Positions 24,070 to 33,789 are shown, counted from the first letter of the stretch. The stretch is DNA of 35,260 bases from Bacillota bacterium (GCA_029003235.1 JAQYBZ010000033.1:1-35260); one strand, 5' to 3'. Numbers and translations: made by a program. Notes: generated by a model from the letters alone, not told the origin.

Positions 24070-24255
24070 ATGGCAAGAAAAGCTATGATTCTCAAGCAGC
24101 AGAAGGAAGCAAAGTATTCCTCCCGCCGTTATAACCGCTGCAAGATCTGCGGCAGACCCCACGCCTACCTGCGCGACTACGGCATCTGCCGTATCTGCTT
24201 CCGCGAGCTGGCCTACAAGGGCGAGATCCCCGGCGTGCGCAAGGCAAGCTGGTAA
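24070..24255 (+). CDS. rpsZ: 30S ribosomal protein S14, zinc type (type Z)
   Basis: The 61-residue protein has [12 protein letters not shown] then CKICGRPH and CRICF, the four-Cys zinc site of the short S14 form. It starts at the ATG at 24070, not at the track start. It belongs to the 30S head. A 136-base spacer with strong pairing follows. Confidence 0.97.
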   Translation: MARKAMILKQQKEAKYSSRRYNRCKICGRPHAYLRDYGICRICFRELAYKGEIPGVRKASW

Positions 24256-24283
24256 AAATTGACCCAGCGATTCTAATGTAATC

Positions 24284-24370
24284 CGGACATCAGAAGTCAG
24301 AGGAACATGGAGCCGCCTGGCGGCTTGCATTCCTCTGATACTCCGGTGTCTGAACGGGTATAGCCCGTAA
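24284..24370 (+). promoter_or_regulatory. Structured spacer before rpsH
   Basis: CAGAGGAA (24298-24305) pairs perfectly with TTCCTCTG (24330-24337) and encloses GCCGC-ctg-GCGGC (24312-24316/24320-24324). Flanking GGACA and TGTCT can extend the stem. A second hairpin ACGGG-tatag-CCCGT (24354-24368) lies just before the rpsH ribosome binding site. No U-tract follows. S8 represses spc genes in E. coli by binding such RNA, so an S8 target is possible. Confidence 0.5.
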
Positions 24371-24391
24371 CTTCAAAATGGAGGTAACAAC

Positions 24392-24790
24392 ATGCATATC
24401 ACTGATCCGGTTGCAGACATGCTGACCAGAATCCGGAACGCAAACTCTGCAAAGCACGACACCGTGGACGTCCCTGCTTCCAACCTGAAGAAGTCCATCG
24501 CTCAGATCCTTCTGGACGAAGGCTACATCAAGTCCTACACGGTTGAGGACAACGGGAACCAGGGCGTGATCCACATCACTCTGAAGTATCTCGGCAACAA
24601 AGAGAAGGCCATCTGCGGTCTTCGCCGCGTGTCCAAGCCCGGCCTGCGCGTCTACGCAGGCGCCGATGAGCTGCCCAAGGTGCTCAAGGGTCTTGGCATC
24701 GCAATCATTTCCACATCCCGGGGCGTTATGACCGACAAGGCCGCAAGAGCGGCACATATCGGCGGCGAAGTCCTGGCGTTTGTCTGGTAA
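24392..24790 (+). CDS. rpsH: 30S ribosomal protein S8
   Basis: The 132-residue protein opens with [17 protein letters not shown] and ends with [27 protein letters not shown], diagnostic of S8. It is an early 16S rRNA binder and a translational repressor of spc genes in E. coli. GGAGG precedes the ATG; the spacer upstream is strongly structured. Confidence 0.98.
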   Translation: MHITDPVADMLTRIRNANSAKHDTVDVPASNLKKSIAQILLDEGYIKSYTVEDNGNQGVIHITLKYLGNKEKAICGLRRVSKPGLRVYAGADELPKVLKGLGIAIISTSRGVMTDKAARAAHIGGEVLAFVW

Positions 24791-24803
24791 GGGAGGTAAC
24801 ACT

Positions 24804-25352
24804 ATGTCTAGAATCGGCAAAATGCCTATTACCGTACCGGCAGGCGTGGACGTCGACATTGCAGAAAACAATGTCGTGACTGTCAAGAGCTCCAAGGGAA
24901 CTTTGACCCGCACATTCCATTCCGGTATGATCATCAAGCAGGACGGCAACACCATCACGGTGGAGCGTCCCAACGACGAGCATCTGTATAAGAGTCTGCA
25001 TGGCCTGACCCGCTCTCTGCTCAGCAACATGATCGTCGGCCTTGACAAGGGCTTCGCCAAGGAGCTGGAAGTCAACGGTGTCGGCTACAGAGCAGCCATG
25101 GAGGGCAAGCAGCTCGTGATGAACCTGGGCTTCTCCCATCAGGTCAAGATGGAAGCCCCCGAGGGCATCGAGATTGAAGTCCCGTCCCCCAACAAGATCG
25201 TCATCAAGGGCTATGACAAGCAGGCTGTCGGCCAGTTCGCGGCCGAAGTAAGAGGCAAGAGACCGCCCGAACCCTATAAGGGCAAGGGTATCAAGTACGC
25301 CAACGAAGTCATCCGTCATAAGGAAGGCAAGACTGGCGCTGCGAAGAAATAA
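24804..25352 (+). CDS. rplF: 50S ribosomal protein L6
   Basis: From the ATG at 24804 the 182-residue L6 begins [15 protein letters not shown] and has the C-terminal signature [22 protein letters not shown]. It sits near the GTPase centre. GGGAGG is the binding site for the ribosome; the track start is 8 codons too early. Confidence 0.98.
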   Translation: MSRIGKMPITVPAGVDVDIAENNVVTVKSSKGTLTRTFHSGMIIKQDGNTITVERPNDEHLYKSLHGLTRSLLSNMIVGLDKGFAKELEVNGVGYRAAMEGKQLVMNLGFSHQVKMEAPEGIEIEVPSPNKIVIKGYDKQAVGQFAAEVRGKRPPEPYKGKGIKYANEVIRHKEGKTGAAKK

Positions 25353-25366
25353 GGAGGTGTGCCATT

Positions 25367-25726
25367 ATGGTTAAAAAGATCGATAAGAAAGCTCAGCGCG
25401 TGAGACGTCATACCAGAGTGCGCGGCAAGATCTCCGGCACGCCCGAAAGACCTCGCCTGAATGTTTTCAGAAGCAATGCAAACATTTATGCACAGATCAT
25501 CGACGATGTAAACGGAGTCACTTTGGCTTCCGCTTCCACACTGGAAAAAGAGTTCGAAGGTGCAACCGGCAACGCAGAGGCTGCCAAGAAGGTTGGCCTG
25601 AAGCTGGCCGAGCGCGCCAAGGACAAGGGCATCAGCGCGGTCGTATTCGACCGCGGCGGCTATATCTATCACGGCCGTGTTGCTGCTCTGGCCGAGGGCG
25701 CCCGTGAAGGCGGACTCGAGTTTTAA
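25367..25726 (+). CDS. rplR: 50S ribosomal protein L18
   Basis: The 119-residue protein has [35 protein letters not shown] and the ending [26 protein letters not shown], the L18 pattern. It binds 5S rRNA with L5. GGAGG precedes the ATG. Confidence 0.98.
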   Translation: MVKKIDKKAQRVRRHTRVRGKISGTPERPRLNVFRSNANIYAQIIDDVNGVTLASASTLEKEFEGATGNAEAAKKVGLKLAERAKDKGISAVVFDRGGYIYHGRVAALAEGAREGGLEF

Positions 25727-25740
25727 GAGGAGGAAGAAAA

Positions 25741-26253
25741 ATGGCTTATAGAAAAGATGCAGCAGAATCTACTGCTCCTGAAATGATCGAAAAGGTTGTC
25801 TACCTGAACCGTGTTTCCAAGACGGTCAAGGGCGGCCGTGTCATGAAGTTCTCCGCGCTGGTCGTGGTGGGCGACGGCAAGGGTCTTGTGGGCTACGGCC
25901 TGGGCAAGGCTGCCGAAGTCTCCGAGGCCATCCTCAAGGGCATTGCCAATGCCAAGAAAAACATGGTCACCATCAGCCTTTCCGGCACCACCATTCCCCA
26001 CGAAGTCATCGGTGTTTACGGCGCTGGCTCCGTTCTCATGAAGCCCGCTGCCGTTGGTACCGGCGTCATCGCCGGCGGCGCTGTCCGTGCGGTCATGGAA
26101 GCTGCCGGTATCACCAATATCCGTACCAAGTGCCTGCGTTCCAACAACCCGCAGAACGTAGTCAAGGCAACCATGCAGGGTCTGATGAGCCTGCGCAGCC
26201 CCGAGCAGGTGGCTGCTACCCGCGGCAAGACCGTGGAAGAAATTGTAGGTTAA
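25741..26253 (+). CDS. rpsE: 30S ribosomal protein S5
   Basis: The 170-residue protein has [34 protein letters not shown] (S5 RNA-binding domain) and [21 protein letters not shown]-like text. It helps keep decoding accurate with S4. AGGAGG lies before the ATG. Confidence 0.98.
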   Translation: MAYRKDAAESTAPEMIEKVVYLNRVSKTVKGGRVMKFSALVVVGDGKGLVGYGLGKAAEVSEAILKGIANAKKNMVTISLSGTTIPHEVIGVYGAGSVLMKPAAVGTGVIAGGAVRAVMEAAGITNIRTKCLRSNNPQNVVKATMQGLMSLRSPEQVAATRGKTVEEIVG

Positions 26254-26266
26254 GGAGGGCTATAAA

Positions 26267-26449
26267 ATGGCAAAGCTGAAAATCACACTGGTAAAAAGCC
26301 TGAATGGCCGTCTCCAGAAGCACATCGCAACGGCGGAATCTCTTGGCCTGCGCAAGATCGGCCAGCAGACCATCCAGCCGGACAACACCCAGACCCGCGG
26401 CAAGATTGCCAAGATCGGCTATCTGCTGCAGGTTACCGAAGTAGAATAA
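26267..26449 (+). CDS. rpmD: 50S ribosomal protein L30
   Basis: The 60-residue protein [31 protein letters not shown] fits L30 in length, composition and place between rpsE and rplO. AAGGAGG precedes the ATG. Confidence 0.97.
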   Translation: MAKLKITLVKSLNGRLQKHIATAESLGLRKIGQQTIQPDNTQTRGKIAKIGYLLQVTEVE

Positions 26450-26461
26450 GGAGGAGACAAG

Positions 26462-26902
26462 ATGGAACTTCATGAACTTGCTCCCGTTATGGGTTCTACC
26501 CAGGTTGGTAAGCGCAAGGGCCGCGGCTGCGGCACCGGCAACGGCAAAACCGCCGGCCGTGGACACAAGGGTCAGAAGGCTCGCTCCGGCGGCAAGGTCC
26601 GTGTGGGCTTTGAAGGCGGCCAGATGCCTCTGGCACGCCGTATCCCCAAGCGCGGTTTCAACAACATCTTTGCAAAGCCTCTGACTGCTGTCAATGTGTC
26701 GGCTCTGAATGTATTCGATGACGGCGCCGTAGTCGACGCTGCCGCCCTCATCGAAAAGGGCGTGATCGCAAACTGCAAGTACGGCCTGAAGGTCATCGCC
26801 AATGGCGATCTGACCAAAAAACTTACCGTAAAGGCGGCTGCGTTCTCCGAATCTGCTAAAGCGAAGATTGAACAAGCAGGTGGAAAGGCAGAGGTGGTGT
26901 AA
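26462..26902 (+). CDS. rplO: 50S ribosomal protein L15
   Basis: The 146-residue protein has the glycine-rich RNA-binding N-terminus ([29 protein letters not shown]) and [18 protein letters not shown]. It is a late 50S assembly protein. Its stop abuts the secY GTG start. Confidence 0.98.
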   Translation: MELHELAPVMGSTQVGKRKGRGCGTGNGKTAGRGHKGQKARSGGKVRVGFEGGQMPLARRIPKRGFNNIFAKPLTAVNVSALNVFDDGAVVDAAALIEKGVIANCKYGLKVIANGDLTKKLTVKAAAFSESAKAKIEQAGGKAEVV

Positions 26903-28177
26903 GTGTTTACTACCATCCGGAATGCATGGAAGATCAAGGAACTTAGAAATAAGATCCTCTTCACTCTGTTAATCGTTCTGCTGTACCGAATCGGCAACGT
27001 GATTTATGTCCCGTTTGCCAATGTGGAAGCGTTCACGGCGATTTTCCAGCAGTCTCTGTCCAATACGGTGCTGGGACTTTACAATGCAATGTCCGGCTCT
27101 GCTTTCTCAAGAGCGACCATTTTTGCTCTGAGCATTCAGCCCTATATCAACGCATCCATCATCATTCAGCTTCTCACCATCGCCATTCCGCCTCTGGAAC
27201 GGCTGTCCAAAGAGGGCGAGGAAGGCCGCAAGAAGCTGGCCTCCATCACCCGCTACACCACCGTGGGTCTGGGCATCCTGATGGGTGTTGCCTACTGGGT
27301 CATGCTCAACAGCTATGGTGCGCTGTACCGTGCTGACTTCTTCTCCGCTGTTGTGGTCGTGCTGTCCTTCGCAGCCGGCTCTGCAATGGTGATGTGGTTG
27401 GGTGAGCAGATTACCGAACGCGGTATCGGCAACGGCATTTCCATCATCCTGTTTGCAAACATCATTTCCAGAATCCCGTCCATGGTCAACACCCTGTACA
27501 CCAACATCGCCGGCGATCTTTCCCAGTGGTGGACGGCAGTGGTCGTGCTGGTAGGCATGCTGGCGCTCATCGGCTTCATCGTCTTCATTACCCAGGCCGA
27601 GCGTCGTATCCCCGTGTCCTACGCCAAGCGTGTGGTCGGACGGAAGGTCTATGGCGGACAGAACACGCACCTGCCCATTAAGGTCAACATGAGCGGCGTT
27701 CTGCCTGTCATCTTCGCCCAGTCCGTGGCCACCCTGCCCGCCACCTTCGCCACCTTCTTCGGCAAGACCAGCGGCTGGTGGTACAACAACGTCTTCAGCA
27801 CGACTTCCGCAGTTTACATCGTTTGCTACGTCCTGCTGATCATCGCTTTCAGCTACTTCTACGCCACGGTGCAGTACAATCCTGTGGAGATTGCCAACAA
27901 TCTGCGCAAAAACGGCGGCTTCATTCCGGGCTATCGTCCCGGCAAGCCCACTTCGGACTTTATTGCCCGCGTGATTAACAAGATCACCCTCTTTGGCGCC
28001 ATCTATCTGGGCATTGTGGCTGTCCTGCCCATCCTGGCTGGCATCCTGATCCCCTCCGTCGAATCTCTGGCCATCGGCGGTACTTCCGTCATCATCGTGG
28101 TCGGCGTTGCGCTGGAGACGGTGCAGGCCATCGAGGCGCAGATGCTTATGCGTCATTACAAGGGCTTTTTGGAGTAA
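26903..28177 (+). CDS. secY: Protein translocase subunit SecY (GTG start)
   Basis: SecY is the channel of the Sec translocon in the cytoplasmic membrane. The 424-residue protein has ten predicted membrane spans and the blocks YRIGNVIYVPF, GIGNGISIILFANIISRIPS, NTHLPIKVNMSGVLPVIFAQS (loop to TM7) and QYNPVEIANNLRKNGGFIPGYRPG (cytoplasmic C5 loop that binds SecA and the ribosome). It starts with GTG right after the rplO stop, with AGGTGG upstream. Confidence 0.97.
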   Translation: MFTTIRNAWKIKELRNKILFTLLIVLLYRIGNVIYVPFANVEAFTAIFQQSLSNTVLGLYNAMSGSAFSRATIFALSIQPYINASIIIQLLTIAIPPLERLSKEGEEGRKKLASITRYTTVGLGILMGVAYWVMLNSYGALYRADFFSAVVVVLSFAAGSAMVMWLGEQITERGIGNGISIILFANIISRIPSMVNTLYTNIAGDLSQWWTAVVVLVGMLALIGFIVFITQAERRIPVSYAKRVVGRKVYGGQNTHLPIKVNMSGVLPVIFAQSVATLPATFATFFGKTSGWWYNNVFSTTSAVYIVCYVLLIIAFSYFYATVQYNPVEIANNLRKNGGFIPGYRPGKPTSDFIARVINKITLFGAIYLGIVAVLPILAGILIPSVESLAIGGTSVIIVVGVALETVQAIEAQMLMRHYKGFLE

Positions 28178-28192
28178 TCGGAGGAACAGTTT

Positions 28193-28831
28193 ATGAAGCT
28201 GATTCTTTTGGGTGCTCCGGGCGCCGGCAAGGGAACCCAGGCCGAGATCATTGCTGCAAAGCTCCGGATCCCGACCATCTCCACCGGCAACATTCTCCGC
28301 GAAGCCATTCGCAACGAAACACAGACCGGCCTGGAGGCCAAACGGTACATGGACGGCGGTATGCTCGTTCCCGACGATGTCATTCTTGGCATCGTCGCGG
28401 AACGGGTCGCCCGGGAAGACTGCAAAAACGGTTTTATTCTGGACGGCGTGCCCCGCACCATTGCCCAGGCGCAGGCGCTGGAGGACAAAGGCGTCTGCAT
28501 GGACTGTGTTTTATCCATTGAGATTGACGATGCAGTGATTGAGCGCCGGATGACCGGCCGCAGAGTCTGCGCAAGCTGCGGCGCCAGCTATCATGTCACT
28601 GCACACCCGCCCAGAGCGGGGGGCGTCTGCGACGCCTGTGGCGGCGAGCTGATCATCCGGAAGGATGATGCGCCCGACACCGTGCGTCAGCGGCTGAAGG
28701 TCTTCCATGAGCAGACCGAGGCTTTGAAAGGCTTTTATGAAAAGCTGGGAAAGCTGAAGCTCATCAACGGAGACCAGCCCATTGAAGCAGTCACCCGGGA
28801 CGTTCTGGCGGCATTGGAGATTGCACAATGA
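28193..28831 (+). CDS. adk: Adenylate kinase, zinc-LID type
   Basis: Adk balances ATP, ADP and AMP. The 212-residue protein has the P-loop LLGAPGAGKGTQAE, the GFPR-type motif as DGVPRTIAQA, RMTGRRVCASCGASYH and a LID with CxxC...CxxC (CASC and CDAC), as in the Gram-positive zinc form. GGAGG precedes the ATG, and it overlaps map by ATGA. Confidence 0.97.
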   Translation: MKLILLGAPGAGKGTQAEIIAAKLRIPTISTGNILREAIRNETQTGLEAKRYMDGGMLVPDDVILGIVAERVAREDCKNGFILDGVPRTIAQAQALEDKGVCMDCVLSIEIDDAVIERRMTGRRVCASCGASYHVTAHPPRAGGVCDACGGELIIRKDDAPDTVRQRLKVFHEQTEALKGFYEKLGKLKLINGDQPIEAVTRDVLAALEIAQ

Positions 28832-29589
28832 TCTCTATCAAAACAAAAAGCGAACTGGAGATAATGCGTAAGGCCTGTAAAATTACCGCGGCAGCCCGTG
28901 CCTTGGCAGGGGAAATGGTAAGACCCGGCATTACCACCAGAGAAATCGATAAAGCCGTACACGACTTTATTCTTTCGCAGGGCGCAACCCCCTCCTTTCT
29001 GCATTACCAGGGCTACCCTGCCAGCGCCTGCATTTCCGTCAACGATACGATCATCCACGGGATTCCCGGCGGACGCGTCCTGAAAGAGGGCGACATTGTT
29101 TCTGTTGACGTAGGCGCCTATTGGGGCGGCTTCCATGGAGACTGCGCCGCAACCTTCGCCTGCGGGGAGATTTCACCTGCGGCACAGAAGCTCATCGACG
29201 TCACGAGACAGAGCTTTTTCGAGGGCATACAATTCGCGCGTCAGGGAAACAGAATTTCCGACATCTCCCGGGGAGTACAATCCTATGTGGAGGCCAACGG
29301 CTTTTCTGTGGTGCGTGCCTTTGTGGGACACGGTGTTGGAACCCACATGCACGAAGAGCCCGAGGTGCCGAATTACGTTGACCCCCGTAGAGGGCCGGGC
29401 CCCCGGCTGTTCCGTAACATGACCATTGCGGTGGAACCCATGGTCAACGCCGGAACCTGTGATTGCAGGATCCTCGGTGATGGCTGGACCACTGTTACAG
29501 CCGACGGAAAGCTGTCCGCCCACTACGAAAATACTGTGCTCATTACAGACGGCGAGCCGGAAATCCTCACCGTCACCGAGGGGCTCTAG
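28828..29589 (+). CDS. map: Methionine aminopeptidase, type I
   Basis: Map removes the initiator Met from new proteins. The 253-residue pita-bread enzyme shows all five metal ligands: Asp and Asp in VSVDVGAYWGGFHGDCAATF, His in GHGVGTHMHEEPEVPNY, and Glu in TIAVEPM and SAHYENTVLI. It starts within the adk stop. Confidence 0.97.
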   Translation: MISIKTKSELEIMRKACKITAAARALAGEMVRPGITTREIDKAVHDFILSQGATPSFLHYQGYPASACISVNDTIIHGIPGGRVLKEGDIVSVDVGAYWGGFHGDCAATFACGEISPAAQKLIDVTRQSFFEGIQFARQGNRISDISRGVQSYVEANGFSVVRAFVGHGVGTHMHEEPEVPNYVDPRRGPGPRLFRNMTIAVEPMVNAGTCDCRILGDGWTTVTADGKLSAHYENTVLITDGEPEILTVTEGL

Positions 29590-29590
29590 T

Positions 29591-29881
29591 ATGGAACTAT
29601 CCAAATCGGACATTATTCTTTCCATAGCCGGACGGGATAAGGGAAAACTGTTCTATGTGATCGGAACGGAAGGTGCGTACGTCCTTATCGCCAACGGCAA
29701 GGAAAGAAAGCTGGAACATCCAAAACGCAAAAAGCTGAAACATGTTCGCAGAGTCGCTCGGATTGATTCCCGAGTCGCCGAGAAGATCGCAAACGGCGAC
29801 AAAGTACTCAATAGCGAATTACGAAGGGATCTGGCCGCATTCAGCCAGAGTTACCAGTGTCAAAACCAAGGAGGGAAGTAA
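29591..29881 (+). CDS. KOW domain RNA-binding protein (L14e/L6e/L27e-like)
   Basis: The 96-residue protein starts at the ATG at 29591, inside the track ORF. It begins with a KOW-like segment, [19 protein letters not shown], followed by a basic patch, [14 protein letters not shown]. Proteins of this kind are found between map and infA in many Clostridia and resemble archaeal/eukaryotic L14e. A role in ribosome assembly or translation is likely from context; none is shown. The C-terminal portion overlaps the infA ribosome binding site. Confidence 0.8.
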   Translation: MELSKSDIILSIAGRDKGKLFYVIGTEGAYVLIANGKERKLEHPKRKKLKHVRRVARIDSRVAEKIANGDKVLNSELRRDLAAFSQSYQCQNQGGK

Positions 29882-29883
29882 AC

Positions 29884-30102
29884 TTGGCCAAAGACGATGT
29901 AATCGAACTTGAGGGCATCGTAACCGATGCATTGCCGAATGCAACGTTCTCCGTGGACATCGGCGGAGGGCACACCATTCTGGCACACATTTCCGGCAAG
30001 CTCAGAATGAACTATATCAAGATCTTGCCCGGTGACAAGGTGACAGTCCAGATGTCACCGTATGACCTGACGTTGGGTCGTATCACATGGAGAAGTAAAT
30101 AG
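29884..30102 (+). CDS. infA: Translation initiation factor IF-1 (TTG start)
   Basis: The 72-residue OB-fold protein reads [63 protein letters not shown], complete IF-1. The start is the TTG at 29884, with AAGGAGGG 9 bases upstream; the track start at 29857 adds residues unlike the family and lies before the ribosome binding site. Confidence 0.97.
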   Translation: MAKDDVIELEGIVTDALPNATFSVDIGGGHTILAHISGKLRMNYIKILPGDKVTVQMSPYDLTLGRITWRSK

Positions 30103-30132
30103 AGACACAGTCTCAAATGGAGGTTAAACAGT

Positions 30133-30246
30133 ATGAAGGTAAGACCGTCCGTAAAGCCCATGTGCGAAAAATGCAAAGTCATCAAGCGCAAGGGCCGCGT
30201 AATGGTAATTTGTGAAAATCCCAAGCACAAGCAGAGACAAGGTTAA
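30133..30246 (+). CDS. rpmJ: 50S ribosomal protein L36, zinc type
   Basis: This 37-codon gene is missing from the track. It encodes [20 protein letters not shown] and ends in [11 protein letters not shown], with the CxxC...C...H zinc site of L36. GGAGG stands 9 bases before the ATG. Place between infA and rpsM is the standard one. Confidence 0.97.
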   Translation: MKVRPSVKPMCEKCKVIKRKGRVMVICENPKHKQRQG

Positions 30247-30266
30247 TAGGAGGTGCTGAATAAAGA

Positions 30267-30635
30267 ATGGCACGTATTGCTGGTATTGACCTGCCCCGTG
30301 AAAAGAGAGTCGAAATTGGTTTGACTTATATCTACGGCATTGGCAGAAAGAGCGCAAATGACATCCTTGCAGCAGCCGGGATCGATCCCGACACCCGCGT
30401 GAAGGACCTGACCGAGAGCCAGGAAGCCGCGCTGCGTGAAGTCATCGACAAGAACTACACCATCGAAGGTGATCTCCGCCGCGAGGTCGCTATGAACATC
30501 AAGCGGCTGACTGAGATCGGCTGCTACCGTGGCGTCCGCCACAGAAGAGGTCTTCCCGTCCGCGGTCAGAGAACCAAGACCAACGCCCGTACCCGCAAGG
30601 GTCCGAAGAAGACCATCGCCAATAAGAAGAAGTAA
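30267..30635 (+). CDS. rpsM: 30S ribosomal protein S13
   Basis: The 122-residue protein has [30 protein letters not shown] and [21 protein letters not shown], full S13 landmarks. It forms intersubunit bridges in the 30S head. AGGAGG is somewhat far (13 bases) from the ATG. Confidence 0.98.
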   Translation: MARIAGIDLPREKRVEIGLTYIYGIGRKSANDILAAAGIDPDTRVKDLTESQEAALREVIDKNYTIEGDLRREVAMNIKRLTEIGCYRGVRHRRGLPVRGQRTKTNARTRKGPKKTIANKKK

Positions 30636-30648
30636 GGAGGGATATTGA

Positions 30649-31050
30649 ATGGCTAAGGCAAATGCAAAAAAGGTTGTTAAGCGCCGTCGTGAGCGCAAGA
30701 ACATTGAAAAGGGCGCCGCTCATATCCGCTCCTCTTTCAACAACACCATGGTCACCATTACAGACCTCAACGGCAACGCACTGTCCTGGGCGTCCTCCGG
30801 CGGTCTGGGCTTCCGCGGAAGCAGAAAGTCCACCCCCTATGCCGCGCAGATGTGCGCTGAGACTGCCGCCAAGGCAGCCATCGAGAGCTGCGGGCTGAAG
30901 ACCGTCGAAGTTTACGTCAAGGGCCCCGGCCAGGGACGTGAAGCGGCAATCCGGGCACTGCAGTCCGCAGGTCTGGAAGTCGTATCCATCAAGGACGTCA
31001 CCCCCATTCCCCACAATGGCTGCCGTCCCCCCAAGAGACGCCGCGTCTAA
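30649..31050 (+). CDS. rpsK: 30S ribosomal protein S11
   Basis: The 133-residue protein has [44 protein letters not shown] and the ending [18 protein letters not shown], diagnostic of S11 in the 30S platform. AAGGAGG precedes the ATG. Confidence 0.98.
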   Translation: MAKANAKKVVKRRRERKNIEKGAAHIRSSFNNTMVTITDLNGNALSWASSGGLGFRGSRKSTPYAAQMCAETAAKAAIESCGLKTVEVYVKGPGQGREAAIRALQSAGLEVVSIKDVTPIPHNGCRPPKRRRV

Positions 31051-31071
31051 TCAGTAAGGAGGAATTATCAA

Positions 31072-31668
31072 ATGGCAAAGAATACACAGCCTGTCCTCAA
31101 GCGCTGCAGAACGCTGGGCGTTTCCCCTGCAGTGATGGGTTATTCCAAGACTTCCAAGAAGAACCCCGGCGGACAGAGAAGAGCGAAAAAGTCCGAATAT
31201 GCCACCCAGTTGACCGAGAAGCAGAAGGTCAAGTTCGTCTATGGCATTCTGGAAAAGCAGTTCCGCGCATATTACGAGAAGGCTTCCCGGGCAGAAGGCA
31301 ACACCGGCGAAGTCCTGCTGAGTCTCATTGAGCGCAGACTTGACAACGTGGTTTACCGCCTTGGTTTTGCTGCCACCCGCCGCGAGGCAAGACAGCTTGT
31401 GAACCATGGCCACTACACGGTCAACGGCAAGCGCGTCAACATCCCCTCCTATATGGTCAAGGTGGATGATGTGATCGCCGTCTGCGAGAAGAGCTGCCAG
31501 AACAACCGTTTCAAGAAGCTGAAAGAGGACGACGCCTTTGTCGCCACCCCCAAGTGGCTGGATCGTGACAAGAATACCCTTCAGGGCAAGGTCGTTGCAC
31601 TGCCGGCAAGAGAAGACATCGACTTCGAGATCGCCGAACACCTGATCGTCGAGTTGTACTCCAAGTAA
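31072..31668 (+). CDS. rpsD: 30S ribosomal protein S4, zinc-free form
   Basis: The 198-residue protein has [27 protein letters not shown], the S4 RNA-binding segment [34 protein letters not shown] and the usual C-terminus. The N-terminal Cys cluster of zinc-binding S4 is reduced to one Cys (LKRCRTLG). S4 starts 16S assembly and represses its own operon in E. coli and in Bacillus. AGGAGG lies before the ATG. Confidence 0.97.
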   Translation: MAKNTQPVLKRCRTLGVSPAVMGYSKTSKKNPGGQRRAKKSEYATQLTEKQKVKFVYGILEKQFRAYYEKASRAEGNTGEVLLSLIERRLDNVVYRLGFAATRREARQLVNHGHYTVNGKRVNIPSYMVKVDDVIAVCEKSCQNNRFKKLKEDDAFVATPKWLDRDKNTLQGKVVALPAREDIDFEIAEHLIVELYSK

Positions 31669-31709
31669 TACGCTTCCCTCGTCTATTGGTAAGCTGAAAC
31701 TGACCGCAA

Positions 31710-31724
31710 TGCGAATGGTTCGCA
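31710..31724 (+). other. Small hairpin in the rpsD-rpoA spacer
   Basis: TGCGAA-tgg-TTCGCA is a perfect 6-bp hairpin about 25 bases before the rpoA start, without U-tract. It may affect rpoA translation or mark RNA processing. Confidence 0.35.
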
Positions 31725-31748
31725 GAATATTAAGGAGGGTAACTATTA

Positions 31749-32711
31749 ATGGTAGAAATTGAAAAGCCGCGTATTGAGTGTATCGACTCTCCTGAGGATA
31801 GCTCCTATGGCAAATATATCGTTGAGCCGTTGGAAAGAGGTTACGGTACTACCCTTGGCAACTCTCTGAGACGGATCCTTCTGTCCTCTCTGCCCGGCAC
31901 CGCCGCCACATCCATCAAGATTGCCGGCGTCCAGCACGAATTTTCCACCATCCCCGGTGTGAAAGAAGACGTGACAGAGATCGTTCTGAACATCAAGAGG
32001 ATCATTGCCAGACTGCACTGTGACGAAATCAAGACGGTTTACATTGATGCTGCTGGAGAATGTGAGGTAACAGCCGGTGACATCAAGGCCGACGCCGATG
32101 TGGAGATCCTGAATCCGGAGCTGCACATCTGCACCCTTGGTCCCGATGCTTCCTTGAATATGGAGATCACACTGAGCCATGGCAGAGGCTACGTCCCGGC
32201 GGATCGGAACAAGACGCCCAATATGCCCATCGGCGTGATAGCCATCGATTCCATCTATACACCGGTCTATAAAGTCAATTATACGGTGGAAAACACCCGT
32301 GTAGGCAATATGACCGACTACGACAAACTGACCCTTGAGGTCTGGACTGACCGCACCATCTCCGCGAGAGACGCGGTTTCTCTGGGCGCAAAGATCCTGA
32401 CGGATCATCTGGCGCTGTTCACCGATCTGAGTGAAGCCGTTGCCAGCAAATCCACCGTTGTGGAGCACGCAAGCGACTCCCGCAACAAGATGCTGGATTT
32501 GACCATCGAGGAGTTGGATCTGTCTGTCAGAAGCTTTAACTGCCTGAAACGTGCAAACATCAACACCGTGGCCGATCTGATCGCCAAGACAGAAGAGGAC
32601 ATGATGCGTGTGCGCAACATGGGCAGAAAGTCTCTGGAAGAAGTGCAGAATAAGCTGGCGATGATGAATCTGTCTTTGGCCAGTGAGGACTCCTCAAACA
32701 ACAACAACTAA
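31749..32711 (+). CDS. rpoA: RNA polymerase subunit alpha
   Basis: The 320-residue protein has the alpha N-terminal assembly domain (about 1-230; [31 protein letters not shown]) and the C-terminal DNA- and activator-binding domain (about 250-312; [25 protein letters not shown] and MGRKSLEEV). It ends in a short poly-Asn tail. AAGGAGGG precedes the ATG. Confidence 0.98.
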   Translation: MVEIEKPRIECIDSPEDSSYGKYIVEPLERGYGTTLGNSLRRILLSSLPGTAATSIKIAGVQHEFSTIPGVKEDVTEIVLNIKRIIARLHCDEIKTVYIDAAGECEVTAGDIKADADVEILNPELHICTLGPDASLNMEITLSHGRGYVPADRNKTPNMPIGVIAIDSIYTPVYKVNYTVENTRVGNMTDYDKLTLEVWTDRTISARDAVSLGAKILTDHLALFTDLSEAVASKSTVVEHASDSRNKMLDLTIEELDLSVRSFNCLKRANINTVADLIAKTEEDMMRVRNMGRKSLEEVQNKLAMMNLSLASEDSSNNNN

Positions 32712-32741
32712 GATAGAACCTTTTAAGAAGGAGGAAATCGA

Positions 32742-33083
32742 ATGTTCGGAACTCGGAAACTCGGCAGAACCAGTGCGCAGAGAAAGGCGATGCTTCGTCA
32801 GCTCACCACCGACCTGCTGGAGAAGGGAAAGCTGGAGACAACTTTCACGAGAGCAAAGGAAGTACAGCCTGTGGCAGAAAAGATGATCACCCTCGGCAAG
32901 AAGGGCGATCTGGCTGCCTACCGCAGAGCCTTGGCCTTCATTACCAAGGAAGATGTCGCCCATAAGCTGTTCAAGGAGATTGCTCCCAAGTACGCAGAGC
33001 GCAACGGCGGCTACACGAGAGTGACCCGCACCGGCGCACGCCGCGGCGATGCAGCAGAGATGGCTGTCATCGAGCTGGTGTAA
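32742..33083 (+). CDS. rplQ: 50S ribosomal protein L17
   Basis: The 113-residue protein has [52 protein letters not shown], the L17 signature. It is the last gene of the cluster; a strong terminator follows 24 bases after the stop. GGAGG precedes the ATG. Confidence 0.98.
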   Translation: MFGTRKLGRTSAQRKAMLRQLTTDLLEKGKLETTFTRAKEVQPVAEKMITLGKKGDLAAYRRALAFITKEDVAHKLFKEIAPKYAERNGGYTRVTRTGARRGDAAEMAVIELV

Positions 33084-33106
33084 TCCACCCTGTTACAGAA
33101 AACAGT

Positions 33107-33148
33107 CCGTGCTGAAAAAATGATTTTTCAGCACGGGCTTTATTTTTA
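33107..33148 (+). terminator. Rho-independent terminator of the ribosomal cluster
   Basis: CCGTGCTGAAAAA (33107-33119) pairs perfectly with TTTTTCAGCACGG (33124-33136), loop ATGA, then GCTTTATTTTTA. This 13-bp stem with U-rich tail ends the rpsJ-rplQ transcript. Confidence 0.93.
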
Positions 33149-33217
33149 CACCCTCTGTATGCCGCAGTTGGAATATTTGTATCCGTTGAGGAAACACTAG
33201 CACTGAGAGGTGATCGT

Positions 33218-33664
33218 GTGTTTCTTACAAACGAACAGTATGGCAAGCTGGTGGATAAGATGTCGCCCAAATCTCCCATGCTGAAAAACTGCTTCAATGC
33301 TTTTTGGATCGGCGGCCTGATCTGCACACTGGGACAGGCAATTCAAAACGGCCTGTGCGCGCTGGGGATGGGAAAGCCCGACGCAGGCACACTGACTTCC
33401 GTGTGTCTGGTCTTTTTGTCGGCGCTGCTCACCGGACTTTCCATCTATGACGATATTGCCAAGGTAGCCGGCGCCGGTACGCTGGTACCCATCACAGGCT
33501 TCGCCAACAGCATTGCAGCTCCGGCGGTAGAGTTTAAGGCCGAGGGCTTTGTCACGGGTCTGGCCGTAAAAATGTTCACCATTGCCGGTCCGGTGCTGGT
33601 GTACGGCACCGCTGCCAGCGTGGTGTACGGCGTACTGTATTATCTGTGGCAGCTCATCTTCTGA
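33218..33664 (+). CDS. spoVAC: Stage V sporulation protein AC
   Basis: The 148-residue membrane protein matches SpoVAC: NCFNAFWIGGLICTLGQAIQNG, LLTGLSIYDDIAKVAGAGTLVPITGFANSIAAPAVEFKAEGFVTG and several membrane spans. SpoVAC is a mechanosensitive channel of the inner spore membrane involved in dipicolinic acid movement. The start is GTG at 33218 after AGAGGTGAT. The usual partners spoVAD and spoVAE do not follow; a transposase remnant and a minus-strand gene do. No convincing SigG promoter was found upstream. Confidence 0.88.
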   Translation: MFLTNEQYGKLVDKMSPKSPMLKNCFNAFWIGGLICTLGQAIQNGLCALGMGKPDAGTLTSVCLVFLSALLTGLSIYDDIAKVAGAGTLVPITGFANSIAAPAVEFKAEGFVTGLAVKMFTIAGPVLVYGTAASVVYGVLYYLWQLIF

Positions 33665-33765
33665 TTCCCGGATTCCCTTCAGCGGGCAGAAAGGCTCCAC
33701 GAGCGCATGGAAACTGCTGTAGATATTTGTTATGTCTCCACGCCGTAACAGGCTGATATGCCCGC

Positions 33766-33789
33766 CTGACGCCCCGTCTGGGGCGTCAG
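33766..33789. repeat. Perfect 10-bp inverted repeat after spoVAC
   Basis: CTGACGCCCC-gtct-GGGGCGTCAG forms a very stable hairpin about 100 bases after the spoVAC stop. There is no U-tract on either side. It could be a weak terminator, or the end of a mobile or repeat element. Confidence 0.45.

Noticed and set aside
33149-33217. SigG promoter for spoVAC
   Set aside because: A GTATG is present, but no CANNNTA box stands at the right distance.
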